Shown here in pieces: positions 55,470-63,651 of a stretch of 64,000 bases of DNA (the first letter of the stretch is position 1; every line of letters begins with the position of its first letter). Both the position numbers and the translations under genes were made by a program. This DNA comes from Bradyrhizobium diazoefficiens (lineage in GTDB: Bacteria > Pseudomonadota > Alphaproteobacteria > Rhizobiales > Xanthobacteraceae). A model generated the notes under the pieces. It did not search any database. It saw nothing but the letters and a program-made list of their open reading frames with translations, and was not told where the DNA came from. The stretch spans positions 2,604,001-2,668,000 of the forward strand of contig NZ_JAENXS010000002.1 of the NCBI RefSeq assembly GCF_016612535.1. The letters run 5' to 3'.

Positions 55470-56294
55470 TCAACTGGCGTGGTTGTAAGCCTCTCGACGA
55501 GACGCCAGGCACCCCGTCGGGAAAATGGAATCCGTTTTCCCGGTCAATCGGGCTATCAACAAGGCAAGCCACTCATGGACAGCAATATCCATCGTCGCAA
55601 GCCCGGCCACAGGATCTTGAACCTCGAGCGTCAATCTTCCGTCGGTCTGCCAGCCGCTTGGGACGGGTTCAACCATGAAGCCGGCCTTGCAGAAAATTCC
55701 TACGGCTCTCGGCATATGAAAGGCTGAGGTTACCAGCAACCATCGTTCGGTGGGATTTGGAGAGATCAGCTCCCTGCTGAAACGCGCGTTCTCGGCCGTA
55801 TTTCTGGAGCTTCGCTCGACCTCGATTCGCGAGCGAGGTATTCCCAACTGCCCTAGCAGCTCGACCGCAAAATCGGCTTCCCGGGCATTGCTTTTCCAGA
55901 AACTCGGATTGCCACCACTATATAGCGCTCTTAGCTGAGGATACCGGTGCAACAGTGTTGCCGCCATCACAATGCGATGGGGATTGGCGGGCGAAACGAC
56001 ACCGCGAGCCGCTGCAACGTCAAGATTGATGTCGCCACCGAGGACGATGACGCCAGTTGGCTCTTCGGGAGTCGCCCTCCATGCCGGGAAACGGCTCTCC
56101 AACGGTGTAAGCAGCCATTTTCCGATTGGGGATACGCCGCATAGAATAACAAGGATGAATACGGAGTGCATCAGTCGCCGCCCGGCATTGGCGAACCGGG
56201 AAAATGTCAGTGCGAAGCCAGCGACACCACCAAGAAGGAGGAGATTTGACGGCACTAGCAGCCATCCAAGACTTTTCGACACAATGAAGTACAA
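55470..56294 (-). CDS. YdcF/ElyC-family (DUF218) membrane protein
   Basis: A 274-residue protein. Two N-terminal membrane helices (about 9-50) lead to a DUF218 domain with GVIVLGGDINLDVAA, ALYSGGNPSFWKS-like strand, RNTAENARFS and LVTSAFHMPRAVGIFCKAGF. Members such as ElyC and SanA influence envelope polysaccharide or lipid-carrier metabolism; the reaction is unclear. Start is TTG with GGAGG about nine bases upstream. Upstream region 56295-56470 has no gene. Confidence 0.85.
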   Translation of the reverse strand: MYFIVSKSLGWLLVPSNLLLLGGVAGFALTFSRFANAGRRLMHSVFILVILCGVSPIGKWLLTPLESRFPAWRATPEEPTGVIVLGGDINLDVAAARGVVSPANPHRIVMAATLLHRYPQLRALYSGGNPSFWKSNAREADFAVELLGQLGIPRSRIEVERSSRNTAENARFSRELISPNPTERWLLVTSAFHMPRAVGIFCKAGFMVEPVPSGWQTDGRLTLEVQDPVAGLATMDIAVHEWLALLIARLTGKTDSIFPTGCLASRREAYNHAS

Positions 56295-56493
56295 GTGATG
56301 ACCTCCAACCCATGCCCGATCGACGGCTCAGCGTCCAATTGACATTGCGCACCCGATCGTAGCCCAAAAAACGAAGATGGGGAGAGGCGTGAACACCGCT
56401 GGGCATTCGGTCGCTCAAGATCACCCGCAAGCGCTGCACGCCGACTTGCATTGGGGGGACCGGAACGGGCTTACCTGCCTAAGCGAGGTCTGA

Positions 56494-56625
56494 TGACGTA
56501 AACGTTCGTCATCCGCTTAATTTCCTGCCAGCGGCTGTGCTCGATAATTCTGCGCTCGGTCTTTGCGGTAACATGCACTTCGGATCCAGGATGCTGTTCA
56601 CGGCTTCGCGCCGAAACAGCGGTGC
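56494..56625 (-). pseudogene. Fragment of the hypothetical gene at 57153
   Basis: Aligns with 57399-57531 in the parent gene (for example GCTGTTCA-x-GGCTTCGCGCCGAAACA is shared). Translated, EVHVTAKTERRIIEHSRWQE corresponds to EVRVVAKIAREFSPAAAGKK of the parent, with frame changes at the left. It is a partial duplicate about 0.8 kb from its parent, same direction. Confidence 0.65.
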
Positions 56626-56708
56626 TATTTTGGGGACGGTGCGGGCGGCTTCGCTCCACGCAGCTAACCTTTACCGGGCACCGCTCCCATCCGGGTCTGC
56701 CCCGTCCT

Positions 56709-57038
56709 TCAATCGCATCGAAGCTGGCGCCCATACCGATAACAGGAGTGACCATCGCTGAAATAGGTTCGGTTCCCGTAGGTCCGCGCCGAGCCCCCGT
56801 CGCTGAAAATCGTGGTGTCTCCGTATTGCCGAGCACTGCTCCCGTCGCTGTTGTACGTCGTTGTACCGTATCGCTCGGATATCGTTCCATCGTTCCAGTA
56901 CGTCGTTTCCCCGTAGCGCTGTGCCGCGATACCGTTGTCGCAGATGAATTTACCGCCAGCCACGTACTGACAATTTTCGGCCCTCGCGGTAGACCCGAAG
57001 AGCAAGATAGCGCCGCACAATATCATCGACCGCATCAT
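56709..57038 (-). CDS. Small exported protein with RYG-x-TTY repeats
   Basis: A 109-residue protein. Signal peptide about residues 1-20 (ends STARA). The mature part has two Cys near the N-terminus and repeated units of about 15 residues: QRYGETTYWNDGT, ERYGTTTYNSDGS, RQYGDTTIFSDGG, RTYGNRTYFSDGH, then Cys-Tyr-Arg at the end. Repeats suggest a small beta-stack, possibly stabilised by disulfides. GGAGG precedes the ATG. Function unknown. It lies between the fragment at 56494 and the hypothetical gene at 57153. Confidence 0.8.
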   Translation of the reverse strand: MMRSMILCGAILLFGSTARAENCQYVAGGKFICDNGIAAQRYGETTYWNDGTISERYGTTTYNSDGSSARQYGDTTIFSDGGSARTYGNRTYFSDGHSCYRYGRQLRCD

Positions 57039-57152
57039 GGTCGTTTACCTCCACTTGTCGCGCAGTCTTGGAATAGCTCTCGTCAATTCCAGTTCCAGCC
57101 CCGTCAAGGTGATTTGTTGGAAAAAACCGCCTACATGTACGGTCAGTTGAAT

Positions 57153-58337
57153 TCACCTATCCGTGCTGCGCGGCAACTTGCATGGGGAATAGAATGTGCC
57201 GTTGCTAGCCACCACCCGCTCAATGCATTGCCTCGAATCCACAATCTCTCCGCCAATCCGGAAGAAGTAGGTCTGCGTCTTCAAGACTAGCACATAGTTT
57301 CCTGCGGGAAGGTCCATCAGGGGATTCTCGCTCCGAAGCTCATACATTTCCGGAGAGCCGGCGACCGGACTTACCTGAAATGCGTAGGAGAAGTTGCGGA
57401 TCACCCAGACATCGTCCTCCTCGTTCAACTTCTTGCCAGCGGCCGCAGGTGAAAACTCACGCGCGATTTTGGCGACTACTCGAACCTCGGCACTGTCCGG
57501 AATGCTGTTCATGGCTTCGCGCCGAAACACCAGGAACTTCACGCGGCCACTGGGCAGGGCCGGCTGATTGGGGACCTTGAACGCCGGAGAGAAGGCGATC
57601 CTTATGTCAGGCGCCTTTCCCGGTAGCGGGTGCAGTTTGACTATCGGACGATCCTCGTCGAGGGCATATACGCCATATTCGGTGGGAAGAGCGCGTGCGG
57701 GCGTCGTTCCTACATTCGGCGCCGTCGTGTCCTGCGCAGGAGCTATCGTCGGGGGTGCAGGCGGTATCGGGATTGAAATCGCGGCGGAAGGACTGGTTTC
57801 TGGCAAAGCCGACTCGATTGATTTCTCGGGACCGGAGATCAGATCGGCCAAGTGCCGTTGTTCAAGGAAGAACAGCCCGACAGTCATCAGGGCGAGCAGC
57901 ACCATCAGCCCGCGCTTCGTCACCCACCTGAGCGGATATCGTACCTGAGTGCTCTCGTCATGAAGTACTATCTGGGTAGACCGCGTCAGAGAAACACACT
58001 CCGAGCTGGAAGATTCGCCCAGATCGGACGCTTTCGTCAGCTGCGGAGGAGGTAAACTTGGGGGACCGAGATCTTGCCGTGAGAATTGCTCTACACCGTT
58101 GATCGCCGCTTCCAAGGCACTCTGCAAGCGGCGGACGTCGGCCGCATCTGCGTGGGTAAACTGCTCCTGAAGCTTATGGCGGGCGAGATCGTAAACGACC
58201 TGCCGCATGTATTCGGGGTCGTTTTTCGCCATTTCGAGGATGCGCGCGATCACAAGCGCAAACTGGACTTCCGTGGACGTCGAGTCGCTCGGACTCTGAT
58301 CGCTCGGACGTAGCTCTGCCGGACTCATGATTTGCAT
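57153..58337 (-). CDS. Hypothetical single-pass membrane protein
   Basis: A 394-residue protein. N-terminal helical region (ARILEMAKNDPEYMRQVVYD, DVRRLQSALEAAINGVEQFS) lies in the cytoplasm, a membrane helix is near residues 149-165 (RGLMVLLALMTVGLFFLE), and a Pro-rich spacer leads to an extracytoplasmic strand-rich domain (KFLVFRREAMNSIPDSAEVR, FSYAFQVSPVAGSPEMYELR). No family is recognised. A second start at 58328 would remove three residues. It may be in one operon with the gene at 58531. Its C-terminal part has a decayed copy at 56494. Confidence 0.75.
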   Translation of the reverse strand: MQIMSPAELRPSDQSPSDSTSTEVQFALVIARILEMAKNDPEYMRQVVYDLARHKLQEQFTHADAADVRRLQSALEAAINGVEQFSRQDLGPPSLPPPQLTKASDLGESSSSECVSLTRSTQIVLHDESTQVRYPLRWVTKRGLMVLLALMTVGLFFLEQRHLADLISGPEKSIESALPETSPSAAISIPIPPAPPTIAPAQDTTAPNVGTTPARALPTEYGVYALDEDRPIVKLHPLPGKAPDIRIAFSPAFKVPNQPALPSGRVKFLVFRREAMNSIPDSAEVRVVAKIAREFSPAAAGKKLNEEDDVWVIRNFSYAFQVSPVAGSPEMYELRSENPLMDLPAGNYVLVLKTQTYFFRIGGEIVDSRQCIERVVASNGTFYSPCKLPRSTDR

Positions 58338-58530
58338 CGTCCGATTCGGGCCCCCTTAGCTCCTAATCGACAGGCAACAATGCGGAATGCCAGCAAGCGA
58401 TGGCTTCGGCCAGGCAGCGCCCGCCCTCTTCATAGGCTTCTCCGTCGAAATAGACTCAGCCAGAATGGGGCCTGTAACGAGTGAAATCCAGTCGAATCCC
58501 GCTAGGCGAAGCGGGCACCGAAGATGGTCA

Positions 58531-59076
58531 TTACCGCGCAACGGCTGATGCGGTCGTCAATTGGGCTCCTCCGACCGATGTCGGACCAATCGGTCTGAGA
58601 TCTTGCGCTCGCTTCTTGAGCGGTCTTGCAGCTGCTGACGCGCCGGTGGAAGTTGGGGCGGGCGAACCCGCTGTTGCCATGGAGGCGAACGTATTCGACG
58701 TTTGCCGAGCGCGCAGTTCGACCGATGCCTCCAGAACCCCCATTCGCGAGACCAGTGCAGACAACTGCTCCGACAGCCTTTTCAGTTCTGCTCGCTCGGC
58801 GGCAAGCAGCTCCTTGAGCTCGTCAATTTCGCTAGTCCCCTTGACCTGGAGACTCATGAGGCTCAGGGGTGCTTTGTCATCTGTCGCCCCCATAAGTGGC
58901 GGCTTAGCCGGCAGAGCTGGTTGAAGCGGCTCGTCGTAACTACTTGCCACACAAGTGCCAATCGCTCCGGCGACGAACAAGCCGGCCACCGACACGACAA
59001 CCGAGCGGGTTCGCCGCGTCCGTTGCTGGATCGTGAAGTGATGATCCAAGTGAGAGGCGTGATCGAGTGGGTTCAT
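58531..59076 (-). CDS. Hypothetical membrane protein with coiled coil
   Basis: A 181-residue protein. One membrane helix near residues 26-46 (VVVSVAGLFVAGAIGTCVAS), then a coiled coil of about 40 residues (EIDELKELLAAERAELKRLS, EQLSALVSRMGVLEAS) and a low-complexity Ala/Pro/Thr tail. No family is known to me. It precedes the 57153 gene in the same direction, with about 190 bases between. Confidence 0.72.
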   Translation of the reverse strand: MNPLDHASHLDHHFTIQQRTRRTRSVVVSVAGLFVAGAIGTCVASSYDEPLQPALPAKPPLMGATDDKAPLSLMSLQVKGTSEIDELKELLAAERAELKRLSEQLSALVSRMGVLEASVELRARQTSNTFASMATAGSPAPTSTGASAAARPLKKRAQDLRPIGPTSVGGAQLTTASAVAR

Positions 59077-59442
59077 AGTCCCCGTACCTAGACCGCTTCA
59101 GCCCAATTCGCAATGCCCTCAAAAGAGCGGTCCGCGAAGCAGCGCGCGATATCACGGATTTAATTCGGCCTCGATATCATAAACCTCGCCGCTGGCCGCA
59201 AATCCGGCCCTGCAAGCGGTCGATATCAACAGAATAGCGCTCCCTGGACGGTCCCCTTCCAAAGAAGCCTCGCCCGAAACGCCTTCAGCAGCCCGTCGGC
59301 TTTGCATGGAGCGATAAACCGGGACGAATCGGGGCCCCTCCCCGGCTCTGCCCGGCCAATCTTGCGCCGCTTTTTGCGCCTGAGATCTCGAGCCCGTCCA
59401 CTACCAAGCAAGCATGCGAGGCTGAGCTAGGATGCCTGACGG
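59077..59442. other. Intergenic, no gene supported
   Basis: Separates the gene at 58531 from the fragment at 59443. Short minus-strand frames lack motifs. No obvious regulatory element. Confidence 0.4.
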
Positions 59443-59691
59443 AAATCACTTCATGATCCATCGCGGAGGCGAACTCCGGGTGTCAAGCGCAAACAGCGCC
59501 CAGACATCTCGGTTGAATGGCCACCACCACGGCGCGTCATATTTTGCGACGAGCATCATCCGAGCCTCGGTTGGATCATCCAACGACACTGCGCCTGAAA
59601 CGGACTCTAGATACTCACGAAACGGGCACGTGAAGGGATTGGCCGACGCTGGCCGCACCAGAGCTGCCGGGCCGAGAGAAGGAAACATCCG
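59443..59691 (-). pseudogene. C-terminal copy of the hypothetical gene at 60819
   Basis: Over about 250 bases it closely matches the 3' end of the gene at 60819-61565. It encodes GPAALVRPASANPFTCPFRE, then LDDPTEARMMLVAKYDAPWW and the end RWIMK. Upstream the similarity stops, and no membrane helix is present. So it is a truncated duplicate about 1.4 kb downstream of its parent, same direction. An open frame of 94 residues remains (59446-59730) but the start side is unrelated sequence. Confidence 0.8.
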
Positions 59692-59935
59692 CGCTGAATT
59701 GGAAGCCGCTGACGTGCGCGGCAATCCCACATTTCGGGTGATTTGGCTTGATCGCGGATCAAACAGCCAGGCGCTTTCTGCAGGTCCACCTCCAGCTGAC
59801 CGAGCTCGCTTATCTGTCGGGTTTCCGCGATGGACGTGCTGGTCTGCGAGCTAGCGCTGCCGTCGAAGAAGAAGATGGCTGCCCGCTGAATTAGTGGACA
59901 CCAGGCCGGTAGTTGCCGACACTGACCCGATCATT

Positions 59936-59973
59936 ACAAAAGAGGGCCGCCGCGGCTAGCGCGGCAGCCCTCT
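59936..59973 (-). terminator. Intrinsic terminator of the PEP-CTERM-like gene at 60008
   Basis: On the minus strand, AGAGGGCTGCCGCG and CGCGGCGGCCCTCT pair over 14 bases (one G-T pair) around a five-base loop, followed by TTTTGTAA. It lies 35 bases after the stop of the gene at 60008-60553. Confidence 0.85.
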
Positions 59974-60007
59974 CTCTTCGGAAGTAGTGAGAGTTCTCGA
60001 GGTAAAC

Positions 60008-60553
60008 CTAAGCGGTTACAGTTCGGCGACGACGAAGCCAGCCGAACAGGCCGGCGACGGCCATCAAGATGCCCGGCAAACCTGCACCGACGACCGGACC
60101 AGGCACAGCTTGAACGCTAACGTCCACGATATCGATCTGGCCGGCCTGATTGTTGCGCGTGCCGCCGTTGACGATGCGGAAATAGTCCGTGCTCGCAAGG
60201 TCGATGAACCATGGCAACGTGATCGAGATAAATCCGGGCGAAAAGCTATAGTCTCCGCCGAGTTGCTCGAAACCGCCTGGGCCAGCACCGTCGCGATCAA
60301 TGAAGAAGTTGAAGAATGACGTGGAACTGTCGCTGTGGCCGGTAACGGTGATCGCATATTGTTGGTTCACAACGGAGGACAAGTTGTTGAAGTCGGCTTG
60401 CCCATCATTGTTTCCGAAAATGAGCTTACTCTGCTTCAACTTGACGTCGCCCGTCAGAGTCGCCTGGGTGAGATCCAGAGTGACGGCGTGAGCAGGTACA
60501 GCGGCCAACAACGCAACGCTCACACCAACGGCCGATATAATCAATTTCTTCAT
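60008..60553 (-). CDS. PEP-CTERM-like secreted protein (VPGP variant)
   Basis: A 181-residue protein. Signal peptide about residues 1-23 (ends VPAHA). The mature part is strand-rich (LDLTQATLTGDVKLKQSKLI, SDSSTSFFNFFIDRDGAGPG). The C-terminus reads VPGPVVGAGLPG, then a hydrophobic helix ending GLFGWLRRRR, a sorting-signal layout similar to PEP-CTERM proteins handled by exosortases. AGGAG precedes the ATG. No exosortase gene lies in this window. Function unknown, likely cell-surface or matrix. Confidence 0.82.
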   Translation of the reverse strand: MKKLIISAVGVSVALLAAVPAHAVTLDLTQATLTGDVKLKQSKLIFGNNDGQADFNNLSSVVNQQYAITVTGHSDSSTSFFNFFIDRDGAGPGGFEQLGGDYSFSPGFISITLPWFIDLASTDYFRIVNGGTRNNQAGQIDIVDVSVQAVPGPVVGAGLPGILMAVAGLFGWLRRRRTVTA

Positions 60554-60780
60554 TCATAGCTCCTACCGAAATACTGGACTTTATTAACAATGAATTAAGT
60601 CGAGTAAAACAGCTTTATTACTTTAACCTTAAGAAAAATAGCTAAAATTGGGGCTTACACACCTGTTCTCGCCGCTGAAATCAGCGTTCACCGCCTTCGC
60701 TGAGCGTCAAGCAAACAGCGCCTACTCTACTTACTTAACCCACTGACAGATGAGCCGCCTGCCCTATCTGTCCGCTAGGC

Positions 60781-60804
60781 AAAACAAAACCGCCAGACGC
60801 GGCT
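60781..60804 (-). terminator. Terminator-like hairpin after the gene at 60819
   Basis: On the minus strand AGCCGC pairs with GCGG around GTCTG, followed by TTTTGTTTT. It lies about 15 bases after the stop codon. The stem is short but the T-run is clear. Confidence 0.55.
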
Positions 60805-60818
60805 TGCAATCGACAAAA

Positions 60819-61565
60819 TCACTTCATGGTCCATCGTGGAGATGAACTCCGCGTGTCGAGTGCAAATAGCGCCGAGACCTCTGGATTGATCGGCCACCAC
60901 CAGGGCGCATCATACTTGGCGACCAACATGATCTGAGCCTCGGTTGGATCATCCAGGGCGACTGCGCCGGAAACAGACTCGATGTACTCACGAAACGGGC
61001 AGGTGAAAGGATTGGCCGACGCTGGCCGCACCAGAGCTGCCGGGCCGCGAGAAGGAAACATCAGTGATATCTTTGAGCCTTTCGACATGCTCAGGCGCTT
61101 TGTGCGCACCGAGATGATCCTGCAGCCCACAGAGAGATTGCTGATTCCGAACAACCCGCTTTGATTGCGGGCCAGAAATATACTTTCGAACGGCGAGACG
61201 GATGGAGGTGCTTGGACCGAGATGACCAGTTGAGTCGGCCACGGCGGCCCTCCTGCGAAATAGTGGACCGAGACAAGGAAGCCGACAAGAACGGCCACGA
61301 CACTGACGGCCGCGCTGATGAGCAGCCATTCCTCCCCGATTTGCCAGCCTCTCATTCCGCCCATTGAACGCCAGAAAATGGTTTTGCGGTCTCTCATCAC
61401 CGGGCCGGGCCGGTGATATGCAGAGGCAAACTGACGCCTCTTCTGCCGCAGGAGCCTATGCAGATCAGGCGATTTCGATCGGCTGCTCCGAGCGTCAAGA
61501 CCAACTTCCACAACAGCCGCATACTCGCTGCCGTCTCTGCGCTTGAACTTGCTCAAAGGAAACAC
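60819..61565 (-). CDS. Hypothetical single-pass membrane protein
   Basis: A 248-residue protein. Basic N-terminal part, membrane helix near residues 80-103 (WLLISAAVSVVAVLVGFLVS), and an extracytoplasmic domain with two Cys (SVGCRIISVRTK and FTCPFREYIESV) and a Trp-rich end (KYDAPWWWPINPEV). The GTG at 61565 has AGGAG close upstream; ATG at 61397 is an alternative that keeps the helix. No family recognised. Its C-terminal domain is duplicated at 59443-59691. It may form part of a lineage-specific group of surface proteins with the genes at 57153 and 58531. Confidence 0.72.
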   Translation of the reverse strand: MFPLSKFKRRDGSEYAAVVEVGLDARSSRSKSPDLHRLLRQKRRQFASAYHRPGPVMRDRKTIFWRSMGGMRGWQIGEEWLLISAAVSVVAVLVGFLVSVHYFAGGPPWPTQLVISVQAPPSVSPFESIFLARNQSGLFGISNLSVGCRIISVRTKRLSMSKGSKISLMFPSRGPAALVRPASANPFTCPFREYIESVSGAVALDDPTEAQIMLVAKYDAPWWWPINPEVSALFALDTRSSSPRWTMK

Positions 61566-61932
61566 GTACTCCTACGCCAACTACGCTCATTCGTGGTGGT
61601 TGAATAGCTTATATTCCCCATTCCTAGGCGTCTATCCAGCTGCGGGCACAACTCGGCACGTCCGCGAGAGGCAGCTTTGTAAGATCTGACATTTTGGCCG
61701 GCGAACAAGGCGAAGTCGGACCTGCCGAACAAGTGTGCGGCCCACCTCCTCACAAGCCTCAGGCGAGAAATGCGTTTGCCAAGGCTTCGGCGTGCGATCT
61801 AGAAGCGGCCAAAGCGCCGTGATCGAACGACGCATTTGATCCAAATTCGAAGAAATCATAGCGAATCAGTCCCGCATGAATCATGATGAAAGAAGCTTCA
61901 TCGTGGAATTCATTCATCAAGGCGCATTGCAA
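61566..61932. other. Divergent intergenic region
   Basis: Lies between the divergent genes at 60819 and 61933. Short minus-strand frames lack ribosome sites. Probably holds both promoters. Confidence 0.4.
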
Positions 61933-62598
61933 ATGAAGACGATCCTGGCGGCGGCAACTGCGATTCTTCTGGTCGGGACCGGCTCGAGCTACGCGACCGT
62001 CCTTCGCGACACGATAGGTGGAGATGCCTATGGTGCCAGCTCAGGATGGGGTGTTCAAAATGTTGGGTCTGCCCCGGACACACAGTCAATTGGGCTAGGG
62101 TTTCTCACGGCGACCTCGACCCAGGTCAATGGCATCGAGGCCTTTATCGGCCCCCAGCCGGGTTCGCTACTTACAACCTTTACCCTGGGTATCATGGCCG
62201 ACAATGGATCTGGGATTCCAACAGGGACATTCCTATACCAGACGAGCCTGGACGCAGACAGCGCCCACCCGGTTCTGCTGAACAACCTCAACTGGTCGAT
62301 TGACGCCGGCAGTTATTTTCTGGTTGCCATTGCTGATTTCGCAACATTGAACAGCTGGCAATTCAATACCCAGCAGATCGGCTCGTTTGCGTTCACAGCA
62401 GGAGATCCGAACGGCAATTGGCTGCCGGCCAACAACAACAACTACCTTCCCGAAGCGACCATCTCGACCGAGAACATTTCTGCCGTACCGCTCGGCAACC
62501 CGACTCTCCCTTCGGTTGTCCTGGGCGGCCTGATGATGGGCTGGATTGCGGTTCGTCGGCGTGCGCAGAAAACCCAGTCCCTAGCCCGATCGGCATAG
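61933..62598 (+). CDS. PEP-CTERM-like secreted protein (choice-of-anchor type)
   Basis: A 221-residue protein. Signal peptide about residues 1-21 (AATAILLVGTGSSYA). The mature domain (SIGLGFLTATSTQVNGIEAF, LGIMADNGSGIPTGTFLYQT) resembles choice-of-anchor domains found in PEP-CTERM proteins. The C-terminus has VPLGNPTLPS, a hydrophobic segment (VVLGGLMMGWIAV) and RRRAQK, a sorting-signal layout. The ATG at 61933 is chosen because the signal peptide starts there; the frame opens at 61876. Function unknown. Confidence 0.8.
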   Translation: MKTILAAATAILLVGTGSSYATVLRDTIGGDAYGASSGWGVQNVGSAPDTQSIGLGFLTATSTQVNGIEAFIGPQPGSLLTTFTLGIMADNGSGIPTGTFLYQTSLDADSAHPVLLNNLNWSIDAGSYFLVAIADFATLNSWQFNTQQIGSFAFTAGDPNGNWLPANNNNYLPEATISTENISAVPLGNPTLPSVVLGGLMMGWIAVRRRAQKTQSLARSA

Positions 62599-62618
62599 AT
62601 CTTCGATCCTCCCTTATC

Positions 62619-62640
62619 CCGTCCAAACTCGTTTGGGCGG
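62619..62640 (+). terminator. Terminator-like hairpin after the gene at 61933
   Basis: CCGTCCAAA and TTTGGGCGG pair (one G-T) around CTCG, about 20 bases after the stop. No T-run follows, so it is a weak candidate. Confidence 0.35.
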
Positions 62641-62830
62641 CAGCCGGCTTGATGTTGTAAGCCAGCGATCCAAAGCTCACCCTATTCCCAAGATGGCGTC
62701 GCCCGGCCGCGGAGGTTCACCGCGGCCGTTGAGCGTTAGAGCGTAAGCGGGGCTGCGAGGCCCATCAGATTGTTTGTGCGTAGACCTATGAGCGCCGTTA
62801 GAAGAGTCATCTTCTGCAAGGGTGCTCACA

Positions 62831-63253
62831 ATGGACGACCATTCGGACGACATAAGACGACCGTTGTCACCGCGCATAGAAGTGTACGCCGGCGGCGGCC
62901 GGAAACAGTGGCCAGATGATTTGAAGGCGCAGATCGTCGCGGACAGTCTCGAGCCGGGCGCGATCGTAACAGATGTCGCACGTCGCCATGGCTGCCGGCC
63001 CCAGCAGGTGCATGACTGGCGGCGCCGGGCGCGTTCAGGTCAACTGGTGCTGCCAGCTGCGGGGGGAGCACTGTCGTTTGTGCCGTTGGTGTCGGAATCG
63101 TCGCCATCGGTGGCTGCAGCTCCCTCCGGGTCGCCGGAAGCAGCCGTTGTGACGGTTGAGCTCCATGGGGCACGAGTTGAGGTGCGAGGGACGCCTGGCC
63201 TTGCCGTGTTGAGTGATGTGTTTGTTGCGTTGCGCCGGACACGTTCATGCTGA
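62831..63253 (+). CDS. tnpA: IS66 accessory protein TnpA
   Basis: A 140-residue protein with a helix-turn-helix of the IS66 Orf1/IS3-like type: RKQWPDDLKAQIVADSLEPG, then TDVARRHGCRPQQVHDWRRR. It helps transposition, presumably by binding DNA. ATG at 62831; a GTG at 62822 is possible. Overlaps tnpB by seven bases. Confidence 0.9.
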   Translation: MDDHSDDIRRPLSPRIEVYAGGGRKQWPDDLKAQIVADSLEPGAIVTDVARRHGCRPQQVHDWRRRARSGQLVLPAAGGALSFVPLVSESSPSVAAAPSGSPEAAVVTVELHGARVEVRGTPGLAVLSDVFVALRRTRSC

Positions 63254-63600
63254 CGGCTCCCGCTGGCTTCATGATTTATGTTGCGACCCGACCTGTAGAC
63301 TTCAGGAAGGGCGCAGATGGCCTGGCGCTGTTGGCGAAGGAGACGCTGGGCCACGATCCGATGAAGGGCGTGGCGGTGGTCTTCCGTGCGAAGCGCGCTG
63401 ATCGGGTGAAGATAGTTGTCTGGGATGGTAGTGGCCTCGTGCTGTATTGGAAGCGGCTTGAGGGCAGCGCCTTCAAGTGGCCGCCGATCGTTGACGGCGT
63501 CATGCGAATGAACGCCGCGCAGTTGTCCGCGCTTCTGGCCGGCATGGATTGGACACGCATGCATGCGCCTCGAATCCTGCAGCCGAAAGCGCTTGCGTAG
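63247..63600 (+). CDS. tnpB: IS66 accessory protein TnpB
   Basis: A 117-residue IS66 Orf2 protein with typical sequence: IYVATRPVDFRKGADGLALL, VVFRAKRADRVKIVVWDGSG, and the WKRLEGSAFKWPP region. It is required with TnpA and TnpC for transposition. Start overlaps the tnpA stop (ATGCTGA). Confidence 0.93.
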   Translation: MLTAPAGFMIYVATRPVDFRKGADGLALLAKETLGHDPMKGVAVVFRAKRADRVKIVVWDGSGLVLYWKRLEGSAFKWPPIVDGVMRMNAAQLSALLAGMDWTRMHAPRILQPKALA

Positions 63601-63651
63601 GACATAAAATCTTCGCTGCATCGGGGCGCGAAGCATGACAGACTCGGGCCA

